This document shows positions 1 through 7,721 of a stretch of DNA of 64,000 nt, one piece after another. Numbering within the stretch: position 1 is the first letter of the stretch; each line of letters opens with the position of its first letter. A model generated the notes under the pieces. The model did no database searches. It had not been told where the DNA came from and saw nothing but the letters and a program-made list of their open reading frames with translations. Made by a program: the position numbers and the translations under genes. This DNA comes from Brucella sp. 21LCYQ03 (GTDB lineage Bacteria > Pseudomonadota > Alphaproteobacteria > Rhizobiales > Rhizobiaceae), in assembly GCF_023554105.1 (NCBI RefSeq), contig NZ_JAMJWE010000012.1:62001-126000 (forward strand), read 5' to 3'.

Positions 1-401
1 ATTTCACGCGGGTAACGATCAGCAAGAGCGCTTAGACGCACCAGTTCCAGCACATCGCGAACACGCTTTTCGCGCTCGGCCTTTGGAACTTTACGCATTT
101 CAAGGCCGAAGCTCACATTCTGCGCCACCGTCATATGTGGAAACAGCGCATAGCTCTGGAACACCACGCCCAGTTCGCGCTTGGCCGGTGCAAGACGGGT
201 GATGTCACGGCCATCAAGGGTAATCGCGCCCGATGACGGCGGCACAAGACCCGCAATCATCTGCAATGTCGTGGTCTTGCCACAGCCCGAAGGTCCGAGA
301 AGCGAGATGAACTCTCCCTTTTCAATCTCCAGATTGAAGTTATTCACGGCTGCGAACTTGCCGTAATAACGGGAAATATTGGAAAGGGTCAAAAAGCTCA
401 T
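1..401 (-). CDS. ABC transporter ATP-binding protein, PotA/PhnT-like (3' part missing)
   Basis: Translating the minus strand from ATG at 401 gives the first 133 residues of an importer ATPase; the rest lies outside the window. The Walker A motif GPSGCGKTT is near residues 36-44 and the Q-loop reads VVFQSYALFPHMTV. This spacing is typical of the polyamine / 2-aminoethylphosphonate / iron subfamily of MalK-like ATPases. GGAGACGCA stands directly before the ATG and serves as ribosome binding site. It is divergent from the IclR gene at 770, which may control it. The substrate cannot be told from this fragment. Confidence 0.88.
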   Translation of the reverse strand, partial: MSFLTLSNISRYYGKFAAVNNFNLEIEKGEFISLLGPSGCGKTTTLQMIAGLVPPSSGAITLDGRDITRLAPAKRELGVVFQSYALFPHMTVAQNVSFGLEMRKVPKAEREKRVRDVLELVRLSALADRYPRE

Positions 402-700
402 TGCGTCTCCCTCTCGGCAAGACTTCCGCCATAGGCTGGGGGAACGGAAGCGCCGTGATGTTGTCTCACGTCGCCTCTTCGATAGGGCTTGGCTGGCGGG
501 AGCGGCTCGACCGCGCTTTTTCAGCGCTGATCAGACTTGGATCGTTTGAACGCATGATTATCCGGCCAAAGATGCGACCGTAGCGTTCCCCTTACTTCAA
601 GTTAAAACCGCCGATCCGCTTGCGGCATCCTTTTTGGACACCTTGCCGGACCTTCCCATTGGCGACGGATTTTAAATGGCAGAAAATTTTGAACGATTAC

Positions 701-730
701 AAATTATAATTTTCAATTTCGGAAGAAATT
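701..730. promoter_or_regulatory. AT-rich palindromes in the 402-769 gap, candidate IclR operator
   Basis: The 368-base gap between the divergent ABC ATPase and the IclR gene is AT-rich over its last 100 bases. It holds two exact palindromes: AAATTATAATTT (701-712) and AATTTC-GGAA-GAAATT (715-730). IclR regulators often bind such short dyads and repress themselves and a divergent operon. The assignment as operator is inference. Nothing else was recognised in 402-700. Confidence 0.3.
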
Positions 731-769
731 ATATATTTCTTTCAAAATACAAAATTTGGAAGCAATTTT

Positions 770-1600
770 ATGGATGATATATCAGAAAATATGAAATCTG
801 GTGCCTCGCTTAACTCAAGTCTGGTGAAGGCAATTCATATTTTGAAAGGTCTGGCCAGTAGCACTGAGGACGGCGTCCGCCTGATTGATCTCGCCCGCGA
901 TCTGGAATTAAGCCAGCCCTCGACCCATCGTTTGCTGAAAACACTGATTGCCGAAAACCTTGTCGAACAGCTTCCCGACAAGAAGGCCTATCGCCTGTCG
1001 CTTGAGTTTTTTGCCATGGCTGCACAAGCGCGCCAGCGCGACGGAATTTTAAGCATTGCGCGCCCGTCGCTGCTGCGGCTTTCGACCACTTTCAACGACA
1101 CCGTGTTTCTGCTGGTGCGCAGCAATTTTGATGCCGTCTGCCTTGATCGCGTGGAAGGGCCGTTTCCGATCCGCTCTTATACAGGCGACATTGGCGGCAA
1201 GGTACCGCTCGGTATCGGTCAAGGCAGCCTTGCCATTCTTTCCTTTCTGCCGGAAGAAGAGCGCGAGGCGATTATCCGCTTCAACATGCCCCGCATTCTG
1301 GACAAGGCAACGCTTGACGAAGTGGACCTGCGCATCATGATCGCAGAAGTACGCGAAACGGGTGCATCTACTTACAACTTCAACATGATCGACGGCATGT
1401 CGGGCTTGGGCGTTCCAGTATTAAACCGCAATGGCGAAGCGGTGGCAGCACTGAGTATCGGTACGCTGGCGTCACGACTAACAGAAAAACGCCAGCACAC
1501 GATCACAGAGCTTTTGCAGCGGGAAGCGGCAACTATTTCCGAAAAACTTAACCCTTTTGACCCCACTCTGCGTCATCCGAGCCAGGCCCTTGTGAAATAG
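770..1600 (+). CDS. IclR family transcriptional regulator
   Basis: The 276-residue protein has the IclR layout. A winged helix-turn-helix occupies about residues 18-80 (VKAIHILKGLASS, then SQPSTHRLLKTLIAENLVEQ). A larger effector-binding domain follows, with the typical stretch VPLGIGQGSLAILSFLP and a C-terminal GLGVPVLN segment. The ATG at 770 follows TTTGGAAGC by eight bases. It probably senses a small organic acid or amine derivative and controls the divergent ABC transporter whose ATPase ends at 401. The effector is unknown. Confidence 0.92.
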   Translation: MDDISENMKSGASLNSSLVKAIHILKGLASSTEDGVRLIDLARDLELSQPSTHRLLKTLIAENLVEQLPDKKAYRLSLEFFAMAAQARQRDGILSIARPSLLRLSTTFNDTVFLLVRSNFDAVCLDRVEGPFPIRSYTGDIGGKVPLGIGQGSLAILSFLPEEEREAIIRFNMPRILDKATLDEVDLRIMIAEVRETGASTYNFNMIDGMSGLGVPVLNRNGEAVAALSIGTLASRLTEKRQHTITELLQREAATISEKLNPFDPTLRHPSQALVK

Positions 1601-1745
1601 CCAGGCATTGTAACAGGAAGCACCAATGGCCTCTAAATCACTATTGGTAAAGGTCGGTTAGGATGGTTGCGCTTATCATGCAAGTATTTTTGTAAGATGC
1701 AAATAACGATAATGCAATTCCAATAAGACCACATAGATATGGCGC

Positions 1746-2627
1746 TTATCTCTGGCGTGACGTCGCGAGAAACCCGGCGATGAAGTCAACATCTTCATCG
1801 CCATTTCTCAAACCAAGATGAATGCTCTTCTGGATCCCTATCTTCCCGATCCTGACAGGACATACCCCCAGCGTCACCGCCTCCTGAAGCACCAACCAGT
1901 TCGGAATTGCGCTGACGCCGCGTCCCGCCGCCACAAGTTGAAGCATCATTTCCGTTGTCTCGACAGTTCGGTGATGGCGCGGCCGACAATTAGCAGGCAC
2001 AAGAAACTGCGTAAATACATCTAACCGCTCTGGCGGCACCGGATAAGTGAAAAGGGTTTCCTTCAATAGGGCGGCTGGCTCTGCATAGGGCTGCAAGGAA
2101 AGTGGGTGGCCTGCCGGAACCGCCAGAACGAGTTCATAATCAAACACCGGCAGATAACCAATACCCGGCGTTCCGATCGGATCCGGCGTAATCAGAATAT
2201 CTATTTCAAATCCCGCCAACGCCGCAACCCCGCCAGCAGCAAATGACGTCGTCAATTCCAGATCAACATCAGGCCAATCCATAAGATAAGGCTTTGTAAC
2301 CCCCATCAGCCACTGATGACAGGGGTGGCATTCCATACCAATCTTAAGGGAACCCCGCTTACCATAGCGGTAATCTGACAAAATATCCTCGGCCCGTTCG
2401 ATCTGCGGCAAAATACGTTGCGCCAACGTAACGATGTATCGTCCAGCCTCCGTGAGGCGAAGACTACGGCCATCCTTTTCCCACATAGGTACACCATAAC
2501 GCTCTTCGAGTTTTCGAATAGTATGACTGAGTGCAGACTGCGTGGCATTCAACCGTTCCGCTGCTGCCGTGAGACTACCCATACGGTCAACTTCGCGCAG
2601 GATCGAAAGGTGTTGTCTGTCCAGCAT
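1746..2627 (-). CDS. metR: MetR-type LysR family transcriptional regulator
   Basis: The 293-residue protein begins with a LysR helix-turn-helix (about residues 1-60, with TQSALSHTIRKLEERYG). The rest resembles Escherichia coli MetR closely: GMECHPCHQWLMG against IECHSCIQWL, and YPVPPERLDVFTQFL against YPVQRSRLDVWRHFL. Those stretches lie in the effector domain, where MetR binds homocysteine. MetR activates methionine synthase genes. The gene faces away from mesX-mesD, and two MetR boxes lie between them. A cobalamin riboswitch sits about 390 bases upstream on the same strand, so B12 may limit its expression. AAGGAA precedes the ATG. Confidence 0.85.
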   Translation of the reverse strand: MLDRQHLSILREVDRMGSLTAAAERLNATQSALSHTIRKLEERYGVPMWEKDGRSLRLTEAGRYIVTLAQRILPQIERAEDILSDYRYGKRGSLKIGMECHPCHQWLMGVTKPYLMDWPDVDLELTTSFAAGGVAALAGFEIDILITPDPIGTPGIGYLPVFDYELVLAVPAGHPLSLQPYAEPAALLKETLFTYPVPPERLDVFTQFLVPANCRPRHHRTVETTEMMLQLVAAGRGVSAIPNWLVLQEAVTLGVCPVRIGKIGIQKSIHLGLRNGDEDVDFIAGFLATSRQR

Positions 2628-2629
2628 GT

Positions 2630-2920
2630 TTAAACAATTCCTTGCTCAGAAAACGCAGTGCCAAACTGTGCACTGTCGCATACAAAAACCGTGGCACGAT
2701 GTATATCGACCGCGACCATTCTGAACTCTCGTTCGGCAGCAATCGGCTCCTCATGAGCTAAAAGGCTTTCAAGACAAAGTGAGCGGGCGATTGCGTCGGC
2801 CCGACACAAATCTCGACAGTGATTTGCTTTACCTCGAACGCCAACGTCAATGAGCCACTTAGTGGATACATAGAATGTGGACTTTTTTGCCATATCTGTA
2901 CTTATCATGCGCACTGCCAT
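2630..2920 (-). CDS. Small hypothetical ORF between riboswitch and metR
   Basis: This 96-codon open frame runs from ATG 2920 to a TAA two bases before the metR start. I recognise no family in it. The predicted protein has a mixed, soluble composition with five cysteines and no clear signal peptide or membrane segment, and the ribosome binding site is weak. It could be a real leader peptide gene coupled to metR, the decayed remnant of a B12-regulated gene, or chance. I lean towards remnant or chance. Confidence 0.25.
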   Translation of the reverse strand: MAVRMISTDMAKKSTFYVSTKWLIDVGVRGKANHCRDLCRADAIARSLCLESLLAHEEPIAAEREFRMVAVDIHRATVFVCDSAQFGTAFSEQGIV

Positions 2921-3020
2921 CAAAGTTCAGCGGCGTATTGAAATGACGCATAAACGATGGCGCAGGACGCTGATCGCAAAAGCGGCACTCCGGGAAACCC
3001 CGCCCGTGGACGTTATAAGA

Positions 3021-3181
3021 CGTGGCAGGTCTCCTGGCTCGCGGATAAGTGCCATCGCCCGTCTTCCCAGAATAACCCAGTGACAAATTTGGACGATTGC
3101 TAACCGCTCACAGTTGCGGGGGCAGCTCCGGCATTTGACCGAATTCCCTCTTAGCTCTGGAATGACTTCCATAGAACCACG
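3021..3181 (-). promoter_or_regulatory. Cobalamin (B12) riboswitch
   Basis: Read on the minus strand, the conserved core of the cobalamin riboswitch appears in order: GGAGCTGCCCCCGCAAC, then TGTGAGCGG, then CACTGGG, TGGGAAGACGGGC, and the B12 box AGCCAGGAGACCTGCC. A closing P1 stem is visible: CGTGG (minus strand 3181-3177) pairs with CCACG (3025-3021). The sense strand is clearly minus, so the regulated transcript runs towards metR (start 2627), not towards mesX. A GC-rich hairpin-forming stretch followed by CTTTT lies just downstream (about 3012-2970) and could be the expression platform. Confidence 0.93.
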
Positions 3182-3260
3182 ACAGAAAACCAATGTCGCA
3201 TACCATATCGTTGGTCAAGTCTTCCATATCGTTCGCCGTACTGATCGTTTGCGCCAATCA

Positions 3261-3294
3261 TGAACGTGGCTCATACATCAATGAAATGAATTCA
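3261..3294. promoter_or_regulatory. Tandem MetR boxes in the metR-mesX intergenic region
   Basis: The MetR consensus is TGAA-N5-TTCA. An exact match, TGAAATGAATTCA, lies at 3282-3294. A one-mismatch copy, TGAACGTGGCTCA, lies at 3261-3273. Their centres are 21 bp apart, two helical turns, so two dimers would sit on the same face of the DNA. They are about 90-120 bases before the mesX start and just upstream of the riboswitch on the other strand, so they could serve both mesX activation and metR autoregulation. The rest of the 3182-3383 gap shows only AT-rich promoter-like sequence. Confidence 0.6.
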
Positions 3295-3383
3295 ATTTTA
3301 TTAATTCAAACAATCAGTCATAAGATAAATAACAATATATCCAGCGTACGAATGGAAATAATCCAAGTGAGTTGAATTATAAG

Positions 3384-4367
3384 ATGAGTAAAAATTTTAC
3401 ATTCTCCATTAAAAGTAGTCGCTTTGATGAGGATTATCGCCCTTCTGAAAATACGCGCGTCACTACAAACTTTGCTAACTTGGCAAGAGGCAAAAATCGC
3501 CGGAATAACTTGCGCAATACTCTAAAGATGATCGATAATCGCTTTAACGCTTTGGTCCATTGGGACAATCCAAGAGCAGATCGGTATCGCGTTGACATCG
3601 AAATCATTTCCGTTGAAATGATTATTGATGATCACGGCAGTCGCGCGGCATTCCCGTTAATCGAAATGTTAAGAACGGTCATCGTTGATCAAAAAACAAA
3701 CGAATGCATCGATGGCATAGTAGGGAATAACTTCTCCTCTTATGTGCGAGATTATGACTTTAGCGTGTTACTACCTGAACATAATAAACATCGAAATGAG
3801 TTTGGTATTCCAGATAAATTTGGTTGTCTGCACGGAAACCTATTCAAGTGCTTCCTGAACTCAGATGCTTACAAGGGCCATTTCAATAAGGCACCGGTTA
3901 TTTGCCTGAGTGCGTCAAGCAGCAAGACCTATCATCGGACTGCCAATATACATCCGGTATTGGGGTTGGAATATCAGCAAAATGAACTCTCCTCGACCGA
4001 TTACTATTTCAGAAGAATGGGACTGCAGGTTCGCTATTTCATGCCCGCCAATAGCGTTGCGCCCCTTGCCTTTTATTTTGTCGGCGACCTGATTGCCGAT
4101 TATACCGATCTTGAACTGATCAGCACCATTAGCACGATGGAAACTTTTCAGAAGATCTATCGACCCGAGATTTACAACGCCAATTCCGCTGCGGGAGCGA
4201 TCTATCAACCAACGTTGACGCATGCAGATTATTCACTGACTCAGGTTGTATATGATCGGGAAGAACGTAGCCGTATTGCGGTTGAGCAGGGAAAGTTCGC
4301 TGAAGAGAACTTTATCAAGCCTTACGGGACAATCCTTGAGCATTGGTCCCAAATTCACGCTCATTGA
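3384..4367 (+). CDS. mesX: DUF1852 protein MesX, partner of methionine synthase MesD
   Basis: The 327-residue protein belongs to the DUF1852 family, recognised from its opening MSKNFTFSIKSSRF and the stretch TNFANLARG. Published genetics on bacterial core methionine synthases (MesA-MesD families) showed that MesD needs a DUF1852 protein and oxygen in the cell. The biochemical role of DUF1852 was not known in that work. I chose ATG 3384 because the family starts there; an upstream TTG at 3372 is in frame but unlikely. mesD follows after 27 bases. The gene is visibly AT-richer than its neighbours (one line counted by hand is 35% GC). Confidence 0.88.
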   Translation: MSKNFTFSIKSSRFDEDYRPSENTRVTTNFANLARGKNRRNNLRNTLKMIDNRFNALVHWDNPRADRYRVDIEIISVEMIIDDHGSRAAFPLIEMLRTVIVDQKTNECIDGIVGNNFSSYVRDYDFSVLLPEHNKHRNEFGIPDKFGCLHGNLFKCFLNSDAYKGHFNKAPVICLSASSSKTYHRTANIHPVLGLEYQQNELSSTDYYFRRMGLQVRYFMPANSVAPLAFYFVGDLIADYTDLELISTISTMETFQKIYRPEIYNANSAAGAIYQPTLTHADYSLTQVVYDREERSRIAVEQGKFAEENFIKPYGTILEHWSQIHAH

Positions 4368-4394
4368 TTTAACTGAAACAGGCAGTCAATTCTT

Positions 4395-5426
4395 ATGAAA
4401 ACACTCTTGCCCACATCATCTGCTGGCAGCTTGCCAAAACCCTCCTGGCTTGCACAACCTGAGCAATTATGGTCGCGATGGAAATTGCAAGATGCCGAAT
4501 TGGTTGAGGGAAAACAAGATGCTTTGCGTTTAGCCTTACTAGATCAGCAACAGGCAGGCATTGATATTGTCAGCGACGGAGAGCAGACGCGCCAGCACTT
4601 TGTGACAACATTCATTGAACACCTCAGCGGCGTTGATTTCGAGAAGCGAGAAACGGTGAAGATCCGCAATCGCTATGACGCGAGTGTGCCCACAGTGGTC
4701 GGTGCAGTGTCTCGTCAAAAACCAATTTTTGTCGAAGATGCCAAGTTTTTACGTCAACAAACTAAGCAGCAGATTAAATGGGCTTTGCCAGGCCCCATGA
4801 CGATGATCGATACGCTCTATGATGCCCATTACAAAAGTCGCGAAAAACTAGCATGGGAATTTGCAATAATCCTCAATCAAGAGGCCAAAGAGCTGGAGGC
4901 CGCTGGCGTCGATATAATTCAATTCGACGAGCCGGCATTCAATGTATTCTTTGACGAAGTGAATGATTGGGGAATCGCAACTTTAGAAAGAGCGGTTGAG
5001 GGCCTTAATTGCGAAACTGCCGTACATATTTGTTACGGTTACGGAATTAAAGCCAATACAGATTGGAAGAAGACTTTGGGGTCGGAATGGAGGCAATACG
5101 AAGAAATTTTCCCAAAGCTGCAAAGATCTACTATCGATCTAATCTCGCTGGAATGCCAAAACTCTCGTGTCCCGATGGATTTGATTGAACTCATTCGTGG
5201 TAAAAAAGTCATGCTAGGTGCCATAGATGTGGCTACCACAGCCGTTGAAACGCCGGAAGAAGTGGCAAATACATTACGAAAAGCACTTCAGTTTGTTGAT
5301 GCTGACAAGCTTTATCCTTGTACGAACTGCGGCATGGCCCCATTGTCTCGTGCTACAGCAAAAGCCAAGTTAAATGCATTAAGCGCAGGTGCAAATATTG
5401 TTCGGAGTGAACTTTCTAACGAGTGA
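4395..5426 (+). CDS. mesD: Core methionine synthase MesD (MetE C-terminal domain only)
   Basis: The 343-residue enzyme is the catalytic half of cobalamin-independent methionine synthase, without the N-terminal folate-binding half of MetE (about 750 residues). Expected zinc ligands are visible: His211 and Cys213 in VHICYG, Glu253 in SLECQ, and Cys312 in PCTNCG. The motif FDEPAF is near residue 177. It should methylate homocysteine to methionine. MesD enzymes work without 5-methyltetrahydrofolate or cobalamin but need DUF1852 and oxygen; the methyl donor was unknown in the work I recall. It forms an operon with mesX and is probably activated by MetR. Confidence 0.88.
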   Translation: MKTLLPTSSAGSLPKPSWLAQPEQLWSRWKLQDAELVEGKQDALRLALLDQQQAGIDIVSDGEQTRQHFVTTFIEHLSGVDFEKRETVKIRNRYDASVPTVVGAVSRQKPIFVEDAKFLRQQTKQQIKWALPGPMTMIDTLYDAHYKSREKLAWEFAIILNQEAKELEAAGVDIIQFDEPAFNVFFDEVNDWGIATLERAVEGLNCETAVHICYGYGIKANTDWKKTLGSEWRQYEEIFPKLQRSTIDLISLECQNSRVPMDLIELIRGKKVMLGAIDVATTAVETPEEVANTLRKALQFVDADKLYPCTNCGMAPLSRATAKAKLNALSAGANIVRSELSNE

Positions 5427-5488
5427 CAGCATCTTAACGCTTAAAAGATTCTCATGCTGTCTTTCCTTTGATGAACATGCATCAAAGG
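5425..5488 (+). terminator. Two hairpins after mesD
   Basis: The first stem, GACAGCAT (5425-5432) with ATGCTGTC (5454-5461), overlaps the mesD stop codon and is followed by TTTCCTTT. The second, CCTTTGATG (5465-5473) with CATCAAAGG (5480-5488), has a six-base loop. They lie between convergent genes and probably end mesD transcription; neither has a long uridine run. Confidence 0.5.
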
Positions 5489-5565
5489 AGAGGTGTTTGG
5501 CGTGAATTTATTGCTTTGAAGCGCGTGTTAACTCCGAAATCCGCTTCACATTTTGAGAGTGCCAT

Positions 5566-6114
5566 CTAAAATTCAAGAAGTCTGTAGGCTCCACCGTGAT
5601 AGAGAAGCGGCCTGCCACTACCAGTCACGATCTTTAATGCGCGGCCAATAATGATCGCGTGAGTGTGGCGTTCAATGACATCCTCAACCGCGCAATCAAC
5701 CGAAGCCAATGCGCCGCAAAGCGCTAAAGCTCCACTTTCCAGAGCATACCATTCAGCATCATCGTAACGCGCAGCACCTTTGACACCACCCTTGCCCGCA
5801 AACCGATCCGCTACTGCCTGCTGATCAGCGGATAAAATATTGACGCAGAAGTGATTATGGCGATTGATCACCGGCCAGACAGACGATCCCAGGTTGATAT
5901 TTACGATAATCGTGGCAGGCTCTACCGACAAGGCTGTTGCTGACGTTACCGTTGCACCTGTACGACCGTCATCAAAACCTGCGGTTACTACGCTCACCCC
6001 GCCCGCAAGCTGGCGCATCGCAGCTTTAAGCTCAGAAGGCGCAACCACACCATCTGCAACATCATCGTCAAACTGAGGAAGAGGTTCGCGCAGATATGTT
6101 ACTGTCGAAGCCAT
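5566..6114 (-). CDS. Flavin reductase (FMN-dependent, HpaC/NtaB-like)
   Basis: The 182-residue protein has the flavin reductase domain of the reductase partners of two-component monooxygenases. Visible features are the opening LKAAMRQLAGGVSVVTAG, the flavin-binding segment GATVTSATALSVEPATIIVNIN, and the closing GRPLLYHGGAYRLL. Such enzymes use NAD(P)H to make free FMNH2 for a separate oxygenase. It is convergent with mesD. No other reductase is seen near the two luciferase-like monooxygenases at 14525-17009. It may therefore serve those enzymes, or the oxygen-dependent MesX/MesD pair. The partner is inferred from position only. Confidence 0.88.
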   Translation of the reverse strand: MASTVTYLREPLPQFDDDVADGVVAPSELKAAMRQLAGGVSVVTAGFDDGRTGATVTSATALSVEPATIIVNINLGSSVWPVINRHNHFCVNILSADQQAVADRFAGKGGVKGAARYDDAEWYALESGALALCGALASVDCAVEDVIERHTHAIIIGRALKIVTGSGRPLLYHGGAYRLLEF

Positions 6115-6449
6115 TTCTGTCCATTACTCCAAGTCTTTCATTTCCAACCACGATAGCAGCCCCACACAAATGCACACAGAATAGCATTTCTATATTCGAC
6201 GAAATTTATAGAAAAATAAAACCATCGTAACACCACACGAGAAACATGCGGCTTACGTAATAATACCTATGGTTTGCCAGCTATTTTTTACGAAATTCTG
6301 CGCCCGTCAGATTGCACTCATTAATCTCATCGATCCAATGCTCTCGTCTCGAATATCTCTTTCGAACCAAAGACCGTGGAACTACAATTTGCGGACGTAG
6401 AACATTATAACTTTGCGGCGGCAACTCGCTATGACATATTTTTCTTTAG

Positions 6450-6475
6450 GGAACCCACTTCAGCGGTTTGGCGTT
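6450..6475 (+). promoter_or_regulatory. EcfG-type general stress promoter
   Basis: GGAAC at 6450-6454 and CGTT at 6472-6475 are separated by 17 bases. This fits the alphaproteobacterial EcfG (general stress sigma factor) consensus GGAAC-N16/17-CGTT. It lies about 80 bases before the gene at 6558 on the same strand. The rest of the 6115-6557 gap is AT-rich near 6180-6240, probably the flavin reductase promoter, with nothing else recognised. Confidence 0.55.
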
Positions 6476-6557
6476 AACACCGTGGGCTCCTGATCGCCTA
6501 AAGATAAACAATTTGTCTTTCGAGCGCGGAAGAGAACAACCAGGAGAGGTCAGAAAA

Positions 6558-7013
6558 ATGAAAGCACGCACAGCGAGTGTCGGTGATCTTGAAAGCGTTT
6601 TTCACGACCTTTCACAGCGGATGGCTACCGAATACATAGCTGCCGGAAAAGATGTGAAATCCGCCCAGGATAATTTTATGATGAACTTGAGTGAGGGGCG
6701 CGCGCATGCCCTAATCGAAAATGAAAAAGTCGTTGCGATAATAGCATGGCAAGAAGCAGACAATGCGACAGACACGCTTTTTGCTGCCAAAGAAGATTTT
6801 TTCAACGCAAGATCAGTCAGATTCTGCCGAAAGCACATAAGGCAAATTCAGGCTCTTTCTGGTGACCGTCCAATACATTCCAGAAGCTGGCTTGATCGTC
6901 CTGATGTGGTTAAATGGTTTCGGATCATTGGCTATCAGGAGATCAGAGGCGAACACGGCGCTCACGTCTTTGAGCTCGTTGCGCCCGCAGGCAATAGTCT
7001 TTCAAGTCAGTGA
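6558..7013 (+). CDS. Small GNAT-like protein of unknown function
   Basis: The 151-residue protein starts at ATG 6558 after the strong site AGGAGAGG; the frame is open further upstream but without such a site. The layout hints at an acetyltransferase-like fold: an N-terminal RTASVGDLESVFHDLS helix, a central strand pair (ALIENEKVVAIIAW), and a C-terminal WFRIIGYQEI segment resembling the GNAT 'GF' motif. It also recalls the GNAT-like proteins encoded by some phages. The usual acetyl-CoA loop is not clear, so activity is uncertain. A likely EcfG promoter suggests stress induction. Confidence 0.6.
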   Translation: MKARTASVGDLESVFHDLSQRMATEYIAAGKDVKSAQDNFMMNLSEGRAHALIENEKVVAIIAWQEADNATDTLFAAKEDFFNARSVRFCRKHIRQIQALSGDRPIHSRSWLDRPDVVKWFRIIGYQEIRGEHGAHVFELVAPAGNSLSSQ

Positions 7014-7050
7014 TAGTAAAGACTGATGCAAGACACACACATATTAAAAA

Positions 7051-7085
7051 ACGGACTGAATTGAACAACCTTCAATTCAGTCCGT
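7051..7085 (-). terminator. Rho-independent terminator of the 17.0-7.1 kb operon
   Basis: ACGGACTGAATTGAA pairs with TTCAATTCAGTCCGT, a perfect 15-bp stem around a five-base loop. On the minus strand it is followed by six T residues, so it ends the operon whose last gene stops at 7091. It also separates it from the convergent gene ending at 7013. Confidence 0.9.
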
Positions 7086-7090
7086 CGAAT

Positions 7091-7687
7091 TTAAAAAGTT
7101 TCTCCGCGCAGGTGGCTCGCTAGAAAGCCGAGATTATCCTGACCCCAGTAAGTCTCTGTGTCATAGATATAGGTAGGGAAACCGAACACACCCTTATCAA
7201 CAGCACGCTCCCGATCGGCCTGCCACTTGGCCTGAACATCTTGGTCGTTCTCGCGCCCAACAAGATATGCGCCATCGAAGCCCGCCTCATCCGCGACCGC
7301 CCTGCGGACCTCTGGATTGCCAATATCCTTTGCTTCGGACCAGAAAGCATTTTGCAAAACGCGGCTGAGTTGCAGCCAGTTCTGACCATCCAGATAGGCC
7401 GCAATCACACTGAACGATGCAGGAGTTGGATCGCTCAGAGCGGGCCTGTCATCAATCAGAAGCGGCTTACCACGAAATCTGGCCCACCGCTTAAGATCCT
7501 GTGTGCCATAAGCGCGCCGAGCTTCCGGGCGGTTGCGCGAAAAGATGCCGCCGTTTTCTTCAATCACAGTTGCAAGATGGGGTTTGATTTCGACCACATG
7601 CCGTTCTGCGAGTTCCTCTAGCGTATCAAGCCCAAGGTAAGACCATGGTGATCCGATGGAAAAGAAGTAATCAATCGTTTTTGGCAC
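7091..7687 (-). CDS. 2-hydroxychromene-2-carboxylate isomerase / kappa-GST-like protein (DsbA family)
   Basis: The 198-residue protein has the DsbA-like thioredoxin fold of the HCCA isomerase and kappa-class glutathione transferase family. It opens with IDYFFSIGSPWSYLG, where the serine replaces the CxxC motif, and ends with the cis-proline region GVFGFPTYI. Characterised relatives use glutathione, for isomerisation in naphthalene breakdown or for conjugation. Here it is the last gene of an organosulfur operon, 34 bases after a solute-binding protein gene. A role on a glutathione- or thiol-linked substrate is thus more likely than naphthalene breakdown. In the Bacillus ytm operon a glutaredoxin-like gene has a comparable place. 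Confidence 0.82.
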   Translation of the reverse strand: MPKTIDYFFSIGSPWSYLGLDTLEELAERHVVEIKPHLATVIEENGGIFSRNRPEARRAYGTQDLKRWARFRGKPLLIDDRPALSDPTPASFSVIAAYLDGQNWLQLSRVLQNAFWSEAKDIGNPEVRRAVADEAGFDGAYLVGRENDQDVQAKWQADRERAVDKGVFGFPTYIYDTETYWGQDNLGFLASHLRGETF

Positions 7688-7721
7688 GTTTTGTCCTTCG
7701 ATAAATGCTACACAGGGGAAG

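Noticed and set aside
1620-1650. ACCAAT / ATTGGT repeat between the convergent IclR and metR genes as a terminator
   Set aside because: Only six pairs with a long loop and no T run.
2859-3086. 75-codon minus-strand frame through the riboswitch
   Set aside because: It is the translated riboswitch core; the RNA structure explains the sequence.
3193-3375. 60-codon plus-strand frame before mesX
   Set aside because: It runs through the MetR boxes and promoter region and its product has no coding-like features.
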